DNA of 64,000 bases from Diorhabda sublineata (lineage: Eukaryota > Arthropoda > Insecta > Coleoptera > Chrysomelidae): NCBI RefSeq assembly GCF_026230105.1, contig NC_079477.1:15815001-15879000 (forward strand), read 5' to 3'. Of the stretch, positions 34,351-47,860 are shown one piece after another. Within the stretch, counting starts at the first letter, position 1. Every line of letters starts with the position of its first letter. Both the position numbers and the translations under genes were made by a program. The notes under the pieces are model-generated. The model was not told the DNA's origin. It did no database searches and saw only the letters and a program-made list of their open reading frames with translations.

Positions 34351-37300
34351 GTTTCATCAGATAACTGAGAGTATTTACAGATTTTCGTTTATGACATTTG
34401 TGGAGAATCCATGTGTTTTAACGAGAAGGTAATTGGTTTGACGCTCATTTGCGTATAGCTAGATATCATCCATGGAAAGAAGATAGAATTTATGATTCTA
34501 TAAACTTGTTGAAACCATACTTATTATTATTGAAAATTAGCGATTCCAATGATGAATCAATAAAGAATACTCCACGTGTATGTTAATGTTCATAATAATA
34601 TCTAACGACTTAGCACTAGCAAACAAGGACATCTAAATTGAGTAATGCGCTACTCAAAATTAAAAAGCTGTTTGTTGTAGAGCTTCTGAGCGTTTAATTG
34701 CTCATTTTAGATAATCACCAGCTTGAAACAAATCTTTCCAATATTTTTTACCCGCCTGTGATAATTAAATATAATTAATTTCGAGAGGTGATTTTACTTT
34801 ACTGTGGAAAATTTAGCTGGTGTAAAGTATTGTAGGTTTGTCGGAAAAATTAATAATTACGTCAATTTTTTATATTCCATGGGACAAAACACAGAGAGGT
34901 TTGTTGATTTTCAATTAAACTATTTCAATGCAAACAATTTCCGTGATCTTTTTGATGAACATATTCTAAATGTTAATGAAAAGTAACTACATGCAGCTGA
35001 TAGATAACGAGATTAACTGTGCTACAGAGAGGAAGCAGTTAAACTTAGAAAATTTGTTAATGAAACTTATGATTTAATAAAAAAATGTTGAGCAATGAAT
35101 GAATCGCATGCGCGTTGGTCAAACATTTTGCATATGCTCTGCATCAAAAATAAGAAAACTCCGATAAGAAACCCAAATCCATAGAGGTATACGAGTACAT
35201 AGATATCTATATCCGTATAGATGATATAAGAAAAAAGGTTATCTAGTCCTATCTGGTCGAACAGCAACTCTTATACAAAATGACAGAATGCCTGGAAAAA
35301 TGTGGAATGTTTCAACCATATGTACTTCATTATGTTAAAACACAATTTGGTCATCCAAATTCAGATAAACGACATTGGCGCTAGTTTGCTTCTAACTAGA
35401 AAATGATCATGGAATGATTGGAAAGGTAAATTCATGACTTTAGGTTTACCGCTCGACGAAAAACAATTTTTACGTTGTCAGTTTTGAAGATTATTAAAGA
35501 AGAATTATCGAAAAACTACGAAGATGTGATATATTTAACTCGAAAACTCATAAATTTATATAAAAAATTGAGCCTGTGAAAATTATGTACAAATATGTAG
35601 GTACAATCGAAACTTGAAATACACAATTTTCGATAAAAACATAAGTATTATCATATATACAGTTGGGGAAATAGTGAATTATTGATAAATATAATGTTTA
35701 TAGCTAACTGGTCCAATTTAGACTAGTGGAAAGTATAGCGGGAAAGGTTTACAAGACAAGACTGGACTGATCGAGAGAGTGGTAGATAAAGAATCGGAAG
35801 AGATATAAAGATGTAAAACCGATTTAGAAATATCTACTTTGAATATATCATATTTTTGCTGATAATTTTTCCAGAAAAAATTGGAATGATTGTTGGAATG
35901 GTTGAAAGCTGCATATATTATTTATCGTAAGTAATAAAATTGAACGCTGTTATAAACGAATTCGATTAATTCTCCCAGCACTTCTTTCTTTGTGGTAATT
36001 GGCTGTTTCCATTACAAATATACGCATTTTTACGGTACTAAGACTATAAAAGCAAAAACGGAGCTAATTTAGAAAAAAATGCGTAAGGCATTCGAGCAAT
36101 AATAACTTTTTAAAAAATATTTAAAGTGTGCGTTGGCATTAGTTATCTTATTTGACATTTACGAGATTGTGCGCCGCAATTTCCTTTGAAATTTATTCCT
36201 TCTACTTCATTTTCAAGAAAAATGCGCGCCGTCACCGGTTTAACTCGTTCGTCTGTCTTCAGGATATAAGTGATAGGATATTTTATCTTAGTACTTACCC
36301 GTATGTAAAATCAATTCTTTATTGTTATCTCTACTGACATCGTTTCGCAATTAAATGAAGAATTTATTATCGTTTTTATTCGAATAAACTACGCATGAGC
36401 CAAGGCGCTATAGCAGATTCTTTTGTTTTATACTACATTTTATTTTTCTTACTACCAACATTACCAGCGACATCATTTATGTTATATTATGAGTCATCAT
36501 AATGACATTCTCATGGATTTTATTTCTGTTGACACAATAAAAACTATTACAATGATATGTTTAGAGTAATATTGATAGGTACTACAATGGAAAAAATCTA
36601 GTACTCAGTAAAAAATATGGAAAACAACAGAATTCAACGATTTGAATTAAACACTACATTATTGCAAATTAATATGAAATAGTATCTCATTGTTCTGGTT
36701 GTTTATAAATTTTAGATTTCTCAGGCAAACATACCAACCAACCTTGTCCGAAGATTGAGTAATATAAAAATAGTTGCTTACTTAACATGGTGCTTCTAAG
36801 TTTTCATGAGCAAAATGATCAGTATGGGCCCTATAGATTTTGACTTAAAGATAAAATATGTGACCTTACTAATATTTTGAAACTGTGTATCCCGTAATTC
36901 AAAAATCTGGATAATAAAATGTTTGTAATATCTTCTAGATTGCCTAATATTTCGCAAATATTCTCCTTCTTATTTTCAACCAAGATAGATTTTTGTTATA
37001 TTCTATACCTATATGAATCCCACATCTTTGAATTATTTCTATAATGCCGTTCTGCCATGTTGTGGATAATCCTTGTCTTCTTAAACGGAATTTTTAGAGG
37101 GTAGGATTATCTTTTTTCCAATAAGAAGCACTACTTTCACATGTTAGTCTTATTTTAGTGACTAATCCAGTTCTATGCTATACGTTGACACTGTATGAAT
37201 AACAGGTACAATGTGACAAAGGTCGAACGGACATCCGAGCTTTAGATGGTTAAGGATTCAGGTATATCGCTACTACTTTGGTTGACAGAGTTGATCAACA

Positions 37301-37824
37301 TTTCACAGAATCTTCAGAAATTTCAAGTTCTTTTATTTGTAGAATTGTATCCATCAAGTTACGATACCGAAAACTTCGTTTCCATGGTTGGAATGTTAAG
37401 TGAAATCCACCAAATGCGAAGAGAAAGTTGTCCCCTATAACGTCTATCAAACGGTATAATAATGATGAGCAGCATAAGGGGCATGCTCTTATCTAATATA
37501 GCTCTGATCCCTTACAATAGACGATCACATAGTGCCAATATAACAAATGAACAAAAGTTCTAGTGAAAAGTATTTGGTCATCCACCTTTATCACCCAAAA
37601 ATTAGCAACGAAAAAGTTCAGGACGTTGAGAGAACCTAACTCAGGTCAACTATGCCGGATTTTTTTTTCAGAAGGTATCCTTATTTATTTTGGCAAATAT
37701 AGAAATTATCATATCATACGATCTTTTTTTATGATTGAAATTTAAAAGGAGCAGAACGTCGAGGTGAAAAGTGGAAAAATCTCACATATTTCAGTAGTGT
37801 TTTTATTATGTTCTTGTTTATATT
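34351..37824. other. AT-rich DNA, nothing identified
   Basis: Two plus-strand frames are more mixed in composition than most: 34804-34986 (MENLAGVKYCRFVGKINNYV...) and 37246-37440 (MVKDSGISLLLWLTELINIS...). Neither matches a domain I know. Confidence 0.4.
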
Positions 37825-37828
37825 TTAT

Positions 37829-37870
37829 TGCAATATACTTTATATATATATACAATATACTTTATTGCAA
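37829..37870. repeat. Short near-palindrome with direct repeat
   Basis: ATTGCAATATACTTTAT, an (AT) core, then CAATATACTTTATTGCAAT. The outer ATTGCAAT arms are inverted repeats and CAATATACTTTAT is repeated directly. The site could form a small cruciform. Its function is unknown. Confidence 0.5.
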
Positions 37871-39324
37871 TTCAGCCTAACAATTGAACAATTTAGTCAT
37901 AATAATAATAATGTGAGTGAATATTTTGACGTCTCATAAACCAATATTACTTCCGACAGTATTTCAACACTAATCAATAAAACACCGAAACTACATTAAA
38001 CTAAGACTGACTCTTCTTAAGTTTCACATAAACGGGCATAGAAAAATATCTCTTTTGGTGTAATAGTGAAGGTATACAATATACCCAATAGAATAAAAGA
38101 AGAAATCGCACAATAATATCATTGGGCCGAAAATTAGACACAGTAAACATCATTGATCTATAGAATTTGACGGAATAGTAAGAAATATATAATATTTAGG
38201 GAAAATAAAAATTACTGGTAATATCGAAGAACAATTTGAACAGGGATTTACAGTAATATCTATCTCTAAGAAATGTAAATTATAGGAATATGTTTATCTA
38301 CAAGATTTGCATTAGGTTTATGTAATTAAGTACTTAAGCAGCTTAAAGTAGATTAGAAACAAGATAAAATAGATATATGAACAAAAACAGATACTGCACT
38401 TCACGTCAAAATACGGAGCATGGATATATGTAGATACTGGATTTCATTTGATGGATGAAAGGCAGGCACCTTCCATAAATGTTTATAACATTTAACACAA
38501 CAGATAAATGAAGATTAACTAACATAAGATAAAAACGCTTGACGTCACCATTTCAGAGCTGTTAAACATAATTGACAAGACCTCGTCCTTTTACAAGAAA
38601 AATTGATTATAAATATAGCTATAATACCGAATATCTCAGAATGAATAGCTCGGTTTTAATGTTCATCATCATTTATTAGTTTAATATTTCAACAAAATTT
38701 ATCAATAAACACACGTCAAGACAATACGCGAGATTTTTCCAAACGTCTATCTGAGCTCTTCGAGTACAATAGTTCGTTGCAAAAGCTATAAGAATTTAGC
38801 TTCGGAAAGGTCAGATGGTATTAGATATACATATACACGATCCTTGAAAAATCTAGTACTCTACTTCATATTCTTCTTCCAACAGAGAGAAGAGTCACAG
38901 CTGTATAATGAGATAAGACGTACCAAATACTCCGCTTTAAACGGAAGGCTTATGAAGCTCTAACCGGTATGGAATTTTTCGCAGAATATGACATAACCCT
39001 CTAAGCTTTGGAATTTGTACCAACTGCAAACGATGGAAACTTAGTTTCAAGATTTTTGTCAATCTCTCAAACTAAACGAATTGATAATTAACGATTCAGC
39101 GGATATCTTTAGGATATGCAAACAATTCTCAACGCTCTTGTGGCAACCATGCCATGTGACCTTGCATTAAAAAATACTCAATACAGGTGAACATTTCTCC
39201 CAACAACTTCCCTCAAGAAAACGACGATGATCTACCTATACCTGACTGACCCAGAAAATTCAGAGTAAATTTCTTAATGTCCAAATAGCATACAATTAAA
39301 CCAATCCTCCCCAGTATACTAACG
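37871..39324. other. AT-rich DNA, nothing identified
   Basis: No gene or repeat was recognised before the LTR-like copy. Confidence 0.4.
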
Positions 39325-39565
39325 TTGGGAAAAACCTTCTATCAAATCTTTGTTCCATATTTACACGAACCCAGGTGAGGCGCTTGGAATCGTGGAGAAA
39401 TTCATTCTGTCTCGAGACCGCGAAGCGATCAGATCGCGAACGCCGAGATCTCAGTGAACTGCGCATTTTCCAGAGACTTAGTTTTATCGGTAGATGTATA
39501 TATGTTTGTGAATATATTTTTGTTGATATATTACTCGTATAGTAAGTTTAAGTCATTGAACTTTG
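39325..39565 (+). repeat. LTR-like dispersed repeat, copy 2
   Basis: This is the counterpart of the repeat at 9.6-9.84 kb, with the same order of shared blocks: GGGAAAAACC (39328), TTACACGAACCCAG (39361), CTTGGAATCG, TCTCGAGACCGCGAAGCG, AGACTTAGTTTT, then GTGAATATATTTTTGT. This copy is CpG-richer in the middle (GATCAGATCGCGAACGCCGAGATC) and so looks less mutated. The edges are not defined and no pol-like coding sequence adjoins it. Confidence 0.45.
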
Positions 39566-41203
39566 TTAGTTCACTATACATTCTTGAACCACCTTGGCAA
39601 GTCTTGCTGCATAAAGGATTATATTCAATTCGATTTGTTACAGATTCGATACAAAAATAGTCAGTCAGTCAAGCAAGCAGCAGTTTCTCCATCTCGCCAA
39701 GCTAATTCTACCGTGGCTATGTGTTGGAATCTCTGTTGCAACCCTTCAAGGCTATTTTTATTCCATAAATTTATAATTTTCGTTATTTCTACGGAACACT
39801 TTTGAATGGGTCAATAACTTTTTCTTGTAACAGCTTACTTGCTAGGTTTCACATGGTTTTCACCGTCGTTTCTTCAAACTCTGTACTTTTTTTCTCATAA
39901 TCATAGCCCATTCTTCCGCCGTCTGATTTCCATCTAATTAACACTTTCTATATTGCAAAAGTCAATAAATGCTCTACATACAAATTTTTTATTGTAAACG
40001 GTCCACCTCTACATTATCCTCGACTCAAAGACTAGCGCCCACACTCTTTACACTAACTTTTGATCGTTCCAGATTCCTTCAAAAATGCAGCCGTTATATT
40101 TAATGCGATGATGCCATTCTACGGATGTTATTATTAGTTGGACAATCAAAACCAAACTTATTACGAGACGCGCGCACAGTCTTCACGGACAGTAAAGCAC
40201 TTTCGTTCTTTAGTCGTTATCTTTGCTAATATTACTTTCTAAATAATGTTATTGCAAATATTGTGCTTATATGTTGAAAATTAAAACTGTTTGAGCTGCT
40301 TTTTTCGAATATATTATTTATAACTGAACGATTGATATAATGCGTTTGAACTCCACTATTCATTCTGTAGCATATTAGAATTAGGGCATTTTGACAATTT
40401 TCAAAGACACAAAGCATGTTTTATTGAGAATAGTCAATCGACAAGCACAAATATCATACATAAAAATCTTGTTTAATTAGCTCATGTGCTCAATTTTGTA
40501 TTTTCCAAATTTCTATTCATACATAATATTTCCATGGCTCATGAATGATTATTTTTCACATTATATCCACTATCAAAGTCATACATGAAATAAGACTTGG
40601 CTCTTATGTTTAAAGAGCTTGGAGGATACCATTCGTATTTATTGATTTGTTTCTAATAATATTTTACAAAAAGTTTTTTAGATTAATTTAGGGCAAGTTA
40701 TATAGTATATGGATATTTCCTACCTAATACTATTGGCATAATTACGAATTTTGAGATTTTTTCTTGTTCCTCTTATACTGTCACTATTTCCATTTTCCTG
40801 ATATTTATACTAGCATATAATTCATTAGATTTATTCTTAGTAACGCCACTGGTTCAAATCTCACAATGAAAACAAACTTTGCACCAATGATTCTAACAAG
40901 TTCGTCAATCATATTCGAAATTAAATTTTTATGGAGATATAAAACTTGTGTCAAATGTTTAGATGTAAAAGATTGGTTTATTGATGTTACAATATTATTA
41001 TAGGTCGTCTTTCCTTGGGCACGTGCGAACTGCCGTTTACTAACGTGACAATAAAATTTTTTAATGACATAGTACATCACTTCACCCACTGCCATTCACT
41101 CAGATTTAGAGGCGCTCTTCTCATAAGTAGGCAAAGAAGACGAAGACAAAACCATAAACCTATAAAGTGTCCATGTTGGACACAGATTGATAGGAACTTT
41201 AGT

Positions 41204-41207
<4 letters not shown>
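39566..41207. other. No gene identified
   Basis: The stretch at 40805-41206 is open on both strands (96 codons on the minus strand, starting MAVGEVMYYVIKKFYCHVSK) and has somewhat higher GC near 41010-41160, but I recognise no family. Confidence 0.4.

Positions 41208-41263
<56 letters not shown>
41208..41263. repeat. (AT)n microsatellite, 56 bp
   Basis: Uninterrupted alternating T and A. Confidence 0.97.
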
Positions 41264-41264
<1 letters not shown>

Positions 41265-41739
41265 GTATATTTTCGAATATTCCTAAAAGTTCAATAGTAT
41301 TGAATCCGAGTTGTTCATATAAGGGGATAGAAATTATTCCTTAGATTTATTTTAATAAATAGTATAGTGGAAAATTTTGTTCCATTGACACTATCTGAGC
41401 TAGCGAAAGTAATGGTAACCTCTATAAAGACAGAAACCTACTAGTAAAAAGAAGAAAATATAGAAACAAGAACAGTGCGAAAAAATCTGTAAACCGTATA
41501 ATCTATGGATTAATTAACATTCTTTTGCTAAAATATGCGATGATATTGTTGAAAAATACTGACGACATAAAACTGTTAGTGAAAATTTGTTAAACGAGTT
41601 CATGAATCAACTGATAACTGAGTCAATAATAATAGTATTAATACCTTCAAGTTTCTGGGAAAATTTCTTTAGTGTTCACAGCTAAAAATTTTCAGGAAAT
41701 ATAATATTTTTTATAGCTAAAAAGCTTACTACAAAAAAG
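41264..41739. other. AT-rich DNA, nothing identified
   Basis: This is the spacer between the (AT)n tract and the 3' end of the jockey element. No clear oligo-T (tail complement) marks the junction. Confidence 0.4.
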
Positions 41740-43565
41740 AGACTTAATAATAGGCCATATTCTCTTCAATCTTCTCTTTGCTAGTGGCTGGTTGAATAAA
41801 TTATTTATTAATTCATTGTTGTGGTCATTGATCGAAATTTGTATCCTGTGGAATAGTTCTTTATACCATCTTTGATTAGTACGATCTTCAGATCGTTATG
41901 AATTTTTTGGTTAGTAACGATTGGATTGGTTTTCATATTTTCGTATTTGAAGGTTTACTGTAGCACCATAGTTCTATTCCATACGACCAGATTGGTATGA
42001 ATATAGTTTTGTAGATGAGCAATTTATTTTTGAGTCTTGAGACCTTTTGTTAAGTAGCCCGTGTATATTTTTAGTTTCAAATCTAGCTGCTTTCTCTTGT
42101 TTTTGATATTTGCTTCCCATGAAGTTTCTCATTCAAATTCATCCATTATTGATCAACATTTGCGAACAAACAGATTTCCTTGGTGTAAATGATATTTGCT
42201 CTGATTTACTGGCATTGACGTTAATTTTCCACTGATAGAGCTAGTTTTGTAACAAATTTAGATGTACTTTTTCTGTAGATACAGTTGGGTATACATCTAT
42301 TGCCGTAATTGCCGTGTCGTCTGCAAAGGTTGCTATGAAGGTATTGCCTGTGCTTGGAACGTCTGCTGTGAATATCAGATACAGAAATGAACCTACCGTT
42401 AGGTACTCCAAATTCTATCATATGGTACCTTCAACTTTGAATTGAAAGTAGAGGTCGGTGATATAAGATTTTAAAATGAAGTATAGTTGCTCCGTTAAAT
42501 GTAGTTTTAGTTTGTAGAGGAGACCATAATGTCAGACTCTGTCGAACGCTTGTTGTATGTCGAGAAATACTCCAGAGCGAACTTTTTTTTTCTTCGAAGG
42601 CTGCTTTAATTATGTTAACTATCCTGTGGCATTGTTGAATTGTGAAGTGTTCGCATCTGAGGCAGAATTGGTGCTGTGGTATGAGTTGGTTTATGGGAAC
42701 ATTTGTTTGGATTTTACGTAGAAGTAGTATTTTTGACACTATTGGGTGTAGGTTCATATGGCGATATGAGCTAGCTTCTGTTGTGAGTTTGACTGGTTTT
42801 TGAATCATAATAACCTGGGCATACTTCCAATTGGATTGGATTGGATAGTATCGGAGGCATGATATACTCGTACTATTTATTACTTGGTAGCTTCTCTAGT
42901 AGTTCCTCTGTTATTAGATCATACCCAGGAGCTTTCTAGTGATTTAGAAGTTCTATTTGTTGTCGATATGATGGGGTAAATGTCATCAAAAGTAAAGATG
43001 ATTGGCATGGTGCCCCAAGAAAACTTTTATATTTTCATCGTTATTATAATCTGGAGATGAGAATACATTTGAAAGGTGTGGCTTTTTCAAAGTTTGTACG
43101 AGCCCATGTCATATCTGATTTTAGTAAAGGTGAATTGATTACTGTCGGTCGTTAAAGTTTTTTTGTAGCTTTCCAAATGAAGTGGTCTTCATGAGAAAGG
43201 TTCCAAACATAAGTCTGGAAGGATTCATTCTTTGCCATATATGGTGTCCTATTTAGTCTGTGATTTATTCTGTTGTAGTATGTTTTGTTTAAGGGATTTC
43301 TAATGTGTTGCCATCTACGTTACGCTCTTCTATTTTCTGCTACAATTTGTCTTATGTGAAGGGGAATTTTCTTGTACATTTTTTTGGCGTTGCGGTGTTG
43401 CTTCCCACCCTGTTTTTTGTATAACTGTTGTTAGATAGTCTACAGCTTGCTCAATATCTTGATTCTCTTTTATTCTGATATCTAGACTAATGTTTATATT
43501 TATTAGATTTTGGAAACCATCCCAGTTGGTCTCTTTAGTTGTTAGCTTAGGTGGTTAATTTGAGT
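41740..43565 (-). mobile_element. Jockey-clade LINE, 5'-truncated
   Basis: Minus-strand relic of a jockey polyprotein. From high to low coordinate: the endonuclease-RT linker (PKLTTKETNWDGFQNL, then DIEQAVDYL, 43420-43560); RRWQHIRNPLN; then the RT. The frame at 42431-42808 starts MIQKPVKLTTEASSYRHMNL (for MIPKPGKPxxxxxSYRPISL) and contains IVSKILLLRKIQ, NQLIPQHQFCLR and TIQQCHRIVNIIK. The catalytic box TFADDTAI is intact at 42310-42330 in another frame. Then come WEANIKNKRKQLDLKLK, IYKTIFIPIWSYGIELW, NQKIHNDLKIVLIKDGIKNY and LINNLFNQPLAKRRLKRIWP (ends about 41745), the jockey C-terminus. The 5' half of the protein (ORF1 and endonuclease) is missing, as is common when reverse transcription stops early. 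Frameshifts separate the segments. Confidence 0.92.
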
Positions 43566-43717
43566 AGTCTGTACTGAATATTGATATATTATAGTACTTA
43601 GTTCGTGAATATATATACCTATGTATGAATATTTTAAAGGTAGTCCACTTTGGTGTTTCGTTGCCACGTTCCCAATAAGAAACCGCTCATAATATAGCTG
43701 ACAAATACTTCCTTACA

Positions 43718-43721
<4 letters not shown>

Positions 43722-43759
<38 letters not shown>
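43722..43759. repeat. (AT)n microsatellite, 38 bp
   Basis: Uninterrupted alternating A and T just beyond the 5' side of the jockey element. Confidence 0.95.
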
Positions 43760-43763
<4 letters not shown>

Positions 43764-43905
43764 GATTATATGAATTAATTTCTTATTTTTAGACCTTTTC
43801 ATATATTAATGCCTCTATACGCCAATTTTTATTTATTTTTTAGAAATTATTAAGAAAACTAATTTTGAAACAGAAGAAACCTAGGATCAAGAATATTTAG
43901 AAACA

Positions 43906-43926
43906 TATCTATCTATCTATCTATCT

Positions 43927-43984
<58 letters not shown>
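43906..43984. repeat. Compound (ATCT)n-(AT)n microsatellite
   Basis: About five ATCT units, a short ACATAC bridge, then about 50 bases of alternating A and T. It directly abuts the Penelope endonuclease fragment on its C-terminal side. Confidence 0.95.
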
Positions 43985-43988
<4 letters not shown>

Positions 43989-44480
43989 TTTATTAGAATT
44001 TACAAAATACAGCTATAAATTTTAATTAAATTATTTAGATCTTTTTTATCATTTATAGCTTTTTCGTTTTTATGAATGTGAATCATTTCTAAAAACTCCC
44101 TTTTTCTTGTATTAGATTCCGTTTCAAGAATTTTTGAATCTTTATACTTGAATGTTTTTTTGATTTTTCATGGTTTGTTAATCGTTTTATGATTATTATG
44201 GATGACCTCTTAGTCTATTTTCTAAATACTGAGATGTTTGCTCTATGTAGACAGCGTCACAATTAGTACAAGGCACTTGATACATAATATTACTTCTTTT
44301 GTTTGTTAGTGTTTTGATTTTAATTTAGTGAAATATTTTGATAATGTATTATGTCCTCTGTGACTTATACTAATATCATATTTATTGAAATAATTCGATA
44401 ATTGTTGGGTAAGTCCTTGTACAAATAGTAACGAAAAATGTTTTATGTTTTCATGCTTCGTTTCAGTTTTGTTTTTAAAT
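43985..44480 (-). mobile_element. Penelope-like element GIY-YIG endonuclease fragment
   Basis: Minus strand. IMYQVPCTNCDAVYIEQTSQ followed by YLENRLRGHP (about 44190-44292) matches the endonuclease of Penelope-like elements (xxYxIPCxxCxxxYIGQTxxxLxxRLxxH). The CxxC pair and the Arg are kept, while the Gly of YIG has become Glu and GIY reads IMY. Downstream, ILETESNTRKREFLEMIHIH-like words are visible in broken frames (about 44070-44130), and short stretches near 44010-44060 fit the family C-terminus. The endonuclease nicks target DNA for reverse transcription. The RT domain is not seen upstream; the only PLE RT fragment in the window is at 25.8 kb on the opposite strand. Inactive. Confidence 0.8.
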
Positions 44481-47400
44481 TGATTGTATTATCTGTTTAT
44501 CCTTTTCTTGATGATTTTTGACATGATCAAATACGAGGGAAAGTGTTTGAAAATAAAGCTTGTGATGAACGCAATTCTTTTATTAATTATGTGGACAATG
44601 TTTCTCTAGATCTTAGTAGGTAACATTTAATTGTTTCAACTGTGAATCAATGTAATTGATTCGCATATCATTTTTAGTTGTTTATAACAAAAAGCTACAC
44701 AACCAGATAAAAAAAGGAAATAGCAAATATCCAGATTAGTCTTCTAATAAAGATATACCTATTTTTTTTTATAATCAAAGATAGTAGAGTCAGTTTTCCC
44801 AGTCATTCTCAGCTCACAATTTGCATTTTCGAATATTTTTTGTTTCAATTTTTTTTTTCAAAATTTTCCATTTTGTTAGAAATAAAAGTACGTGCCTCAA
44901 AGCGGTATCAAAATTTTATACCGAACTCTTACCCAAAGCTGGTTGTACTTATTTTTTTATCTTAAGTTTGAATTTTTTCATACATTTCCATATCTAATAA
45001 ATAACAATAATGAAGAACTTTTCGTTTAGAGACAGTGTAGAAATATTAATATAATACCAATTACACTGTAGCACACGATTATTTTATATTAATTTCAATA
45101 TTTTTCTAGCTTCCATCTCCAAATTTCTTCTCCTTCTGTCCTGAGCTACTTTTACACTTTATCTGAAGTCCTAGAATATTCTTGTGGGTTTTTTCAGAAT
45201 AAATTACGTATTTTTTCATATGATTTTTGTTGCTAAGTTTTGTACCTATATATACTCAATTATTTTTTGATTTACGATAAAATAAAAGTATTCATTCAAG
45301 TTATTTATAGTTTGAATGGAAATTTATAGAATAATATTTCACTCAAATTAGTTGAATATTTTCCATAATTGGTAAATTTTTCTTTTATTCGATTGGCCTG
45401 AATCTATCTATCTCTATAATAGTAATATTTGAACTCGATATTTCTCCACTTCAAAACATTGGATTAATTTCAAATTTCATACATAAAAGGACAATCCAAT
45501 AATGTCATAAATTCGTAGGTACTATTATCCTTGTCAGCAAACTAAAGCAGTAAGATCGATTATCCTTAGATAGTTAAACAGAGTTTATAATGAATATTCA
45601 TCAGATAAAATAATTAGATTGCGAAATGATTAGAAAGACGACCTGATATTCAAGGCATATGATACGAAAAAGTTATAGTCAAAAATACTGAAAATGTGAT
45701 TTCATAGTCAACAAAACTAAAAAATGTTATTTAATATAAGAATGACATAACTGACGAAACAATTAAAGTCACGTTTTCCAATAGTGACATTTGATTCTTA
45801 TCATAAATTATTATACTTTGAATAACAATAAATCATATTGCTTAGTTTTTTAATTAATCATCATTAATTATGTAAATTATGTACATACATGTTTAGAAAG
45901 AATTTTAATCAAATCTATGTTTTCTGTTATTTTATGGTTTAGTAGATAATTTTCATTTAGTATTAATTTCAATGTTTTTGATATATTTTTTGGCTCTCCT
46001 GCATCTTCGTACCTGTGATCCTCAATTATCTTGGCTGGTATTGCATTTCAAGGACTTCACTTATTTCGATTCGGAATTAGGCCATGATTTTGCCTAGCAT
46101 TTCTCATTCTTCTTTCGCAAAAAGTTTCACATCATTGAAAACTATACGTTAATTATAACTGCGCTACCTACATAATTTCCGATATTGATCGGATAGAAGT
46201 TCATGTTTAATATCCACAAAAGCTGATTGTTTGGAGTAGAGTAGTAGAAGGAATGATAGTTGAAACTATATAGTTGAGATACATTGAATGATGATAGATA
46301 TCCATAAAGTTCACGAAATCAGATAATACCACAATAAATTTCCAACTATATTAATCATTTACAATTATTAGAAGAAATTTAGTATCAGCACAACAATAAC
46401 GTATTTACGCCGATATAGGTGAGCCGAAGAGGTTATATTCAATGGCCGGCAAGTATTTCTTTGGGGATATTTGAAGCCTAGAGTTTATAATAATTCACCC
46501 CGAATTCTCTAAGAACTATAATATCGAATCAAATCCACGGTATAAAATATAACCCCTGAAATTATTAAAAATTCGATAAGGTCCATCCACACCATACAAT
46601 AACTTTTTTCTAAACATCCACTAAGTATCTTCATTAAAACTCAATTACATCTTATCCTCCAATCCAAGGCAAACGTATCAATTATTATATCAATGTTTCA
46701 AAGGCGCAGCAGATTACAACGAAGCAATAATTGTGCGCGAAGTGATAATCAACGACTTTAAAAAAGATAATAACATAAGTCCATTCATTCAGCCATGAAA
46801 AAACAGTTTCGTAAGTCGTACAGACAAAATAAAAATCAATCGCTTAAGGATAAGGCTCACTAAAGTGACACAGTCATATCTATTTAACCGAGAAAATACA
46901 CCAATATGTGGATTATTAATTGTTGAACTGTGAACATTACATTACAAAAATGGAAGACTCTTTAAACAACTGTCTAAACAATGTAATCTCCTTACTTAAT
47001 GAAATTTGTAATTTTGTAAACATAATTTTAAGTATCTAAAGGATGTACTGAACATTCTGTTCACACTGCCACTACATCAACACTCATCTTCAGAGACTGA
47101 AGGTAAGGTTTAAGAGGTACGTATCAGTGTAAATAGTTTGTTCAGTATAAATATCTAAGAAATTCAGCAAAGTTATATAAAAGACACTCAGATCACAAAC
47201 TGTGAACTGACATGTCGCTAATAACTTTTTCACTTGATACGAAAATAAATATATGGAAAAAAAACATTTTTCAACAGATTAGGATTCTGTCAGTTTACTG
47301 AAGTGTTCCACTTTGAACATCAATTGTAAATGAATATTGATTTTGCGATTATTGTCAATTCTACACCAAATAAATATTTCACTTAATCATTGAATTTGAT

Positions 47401-47860
47401 TTTAAACCGGAATCTGCCACAGACCCACTTAACCCTCTAAATAGAGTAATATCATATATAGGTACTGAAAAAAATTCAAATTATATATAAAAAAAGTCAT
47501 AATTAAGCCACCCTGTATATTGTGGACATCATGAAAATTATTTATTCATTCTACTGTTCAATCTCGATGGCGAAATGAATTTTCTGTAATTGGAAATGAA
47601 TATCTCATTTTCTTAATAATGGGAATTTTCAATACAGAATTAAGGGAAAAAGAAAAAAATCGGTATTTATATCAACTTTCATCAAGTCTTTGAGTAGTAT
47701 CTAAATTTACATAAATTGAATTTTTCAATAATTCGCAGTGTCTTTATACTACATCAAATCAGACTATGCGGTCAAAATATTAGCAGACAAATATTTTTCT
47801 AGTGAAGTAAAAAAAGGCGAAACTAACAGAAAATAATGATTAGTCGAAAAGCTAGCAATT
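44481..47860. other. AT-rich DNA, nothing identified
   Basis: No gene or clear element was seen. CCACCCTGTAT near 47509 resembles a terminal motif of some insect MITEs (ACAGGGTGG inverted), but no partner end was found. Confidence 0.4.

Noticed and set aside
41208..41263. (AT)n tract as a possible origin, matrix attachment site or promoter
   Set aside because: Long (AT)n tracts occur at least four times here and are common neutral microsatellites. Nothing else points to a function.
42221..42421. Minus-strand ORF beside the jockey RT palm
   Set aside because: The FADDTAI box is in a different minus-strand frame, so this ORF is an out-of-frame reading of the same LINE.
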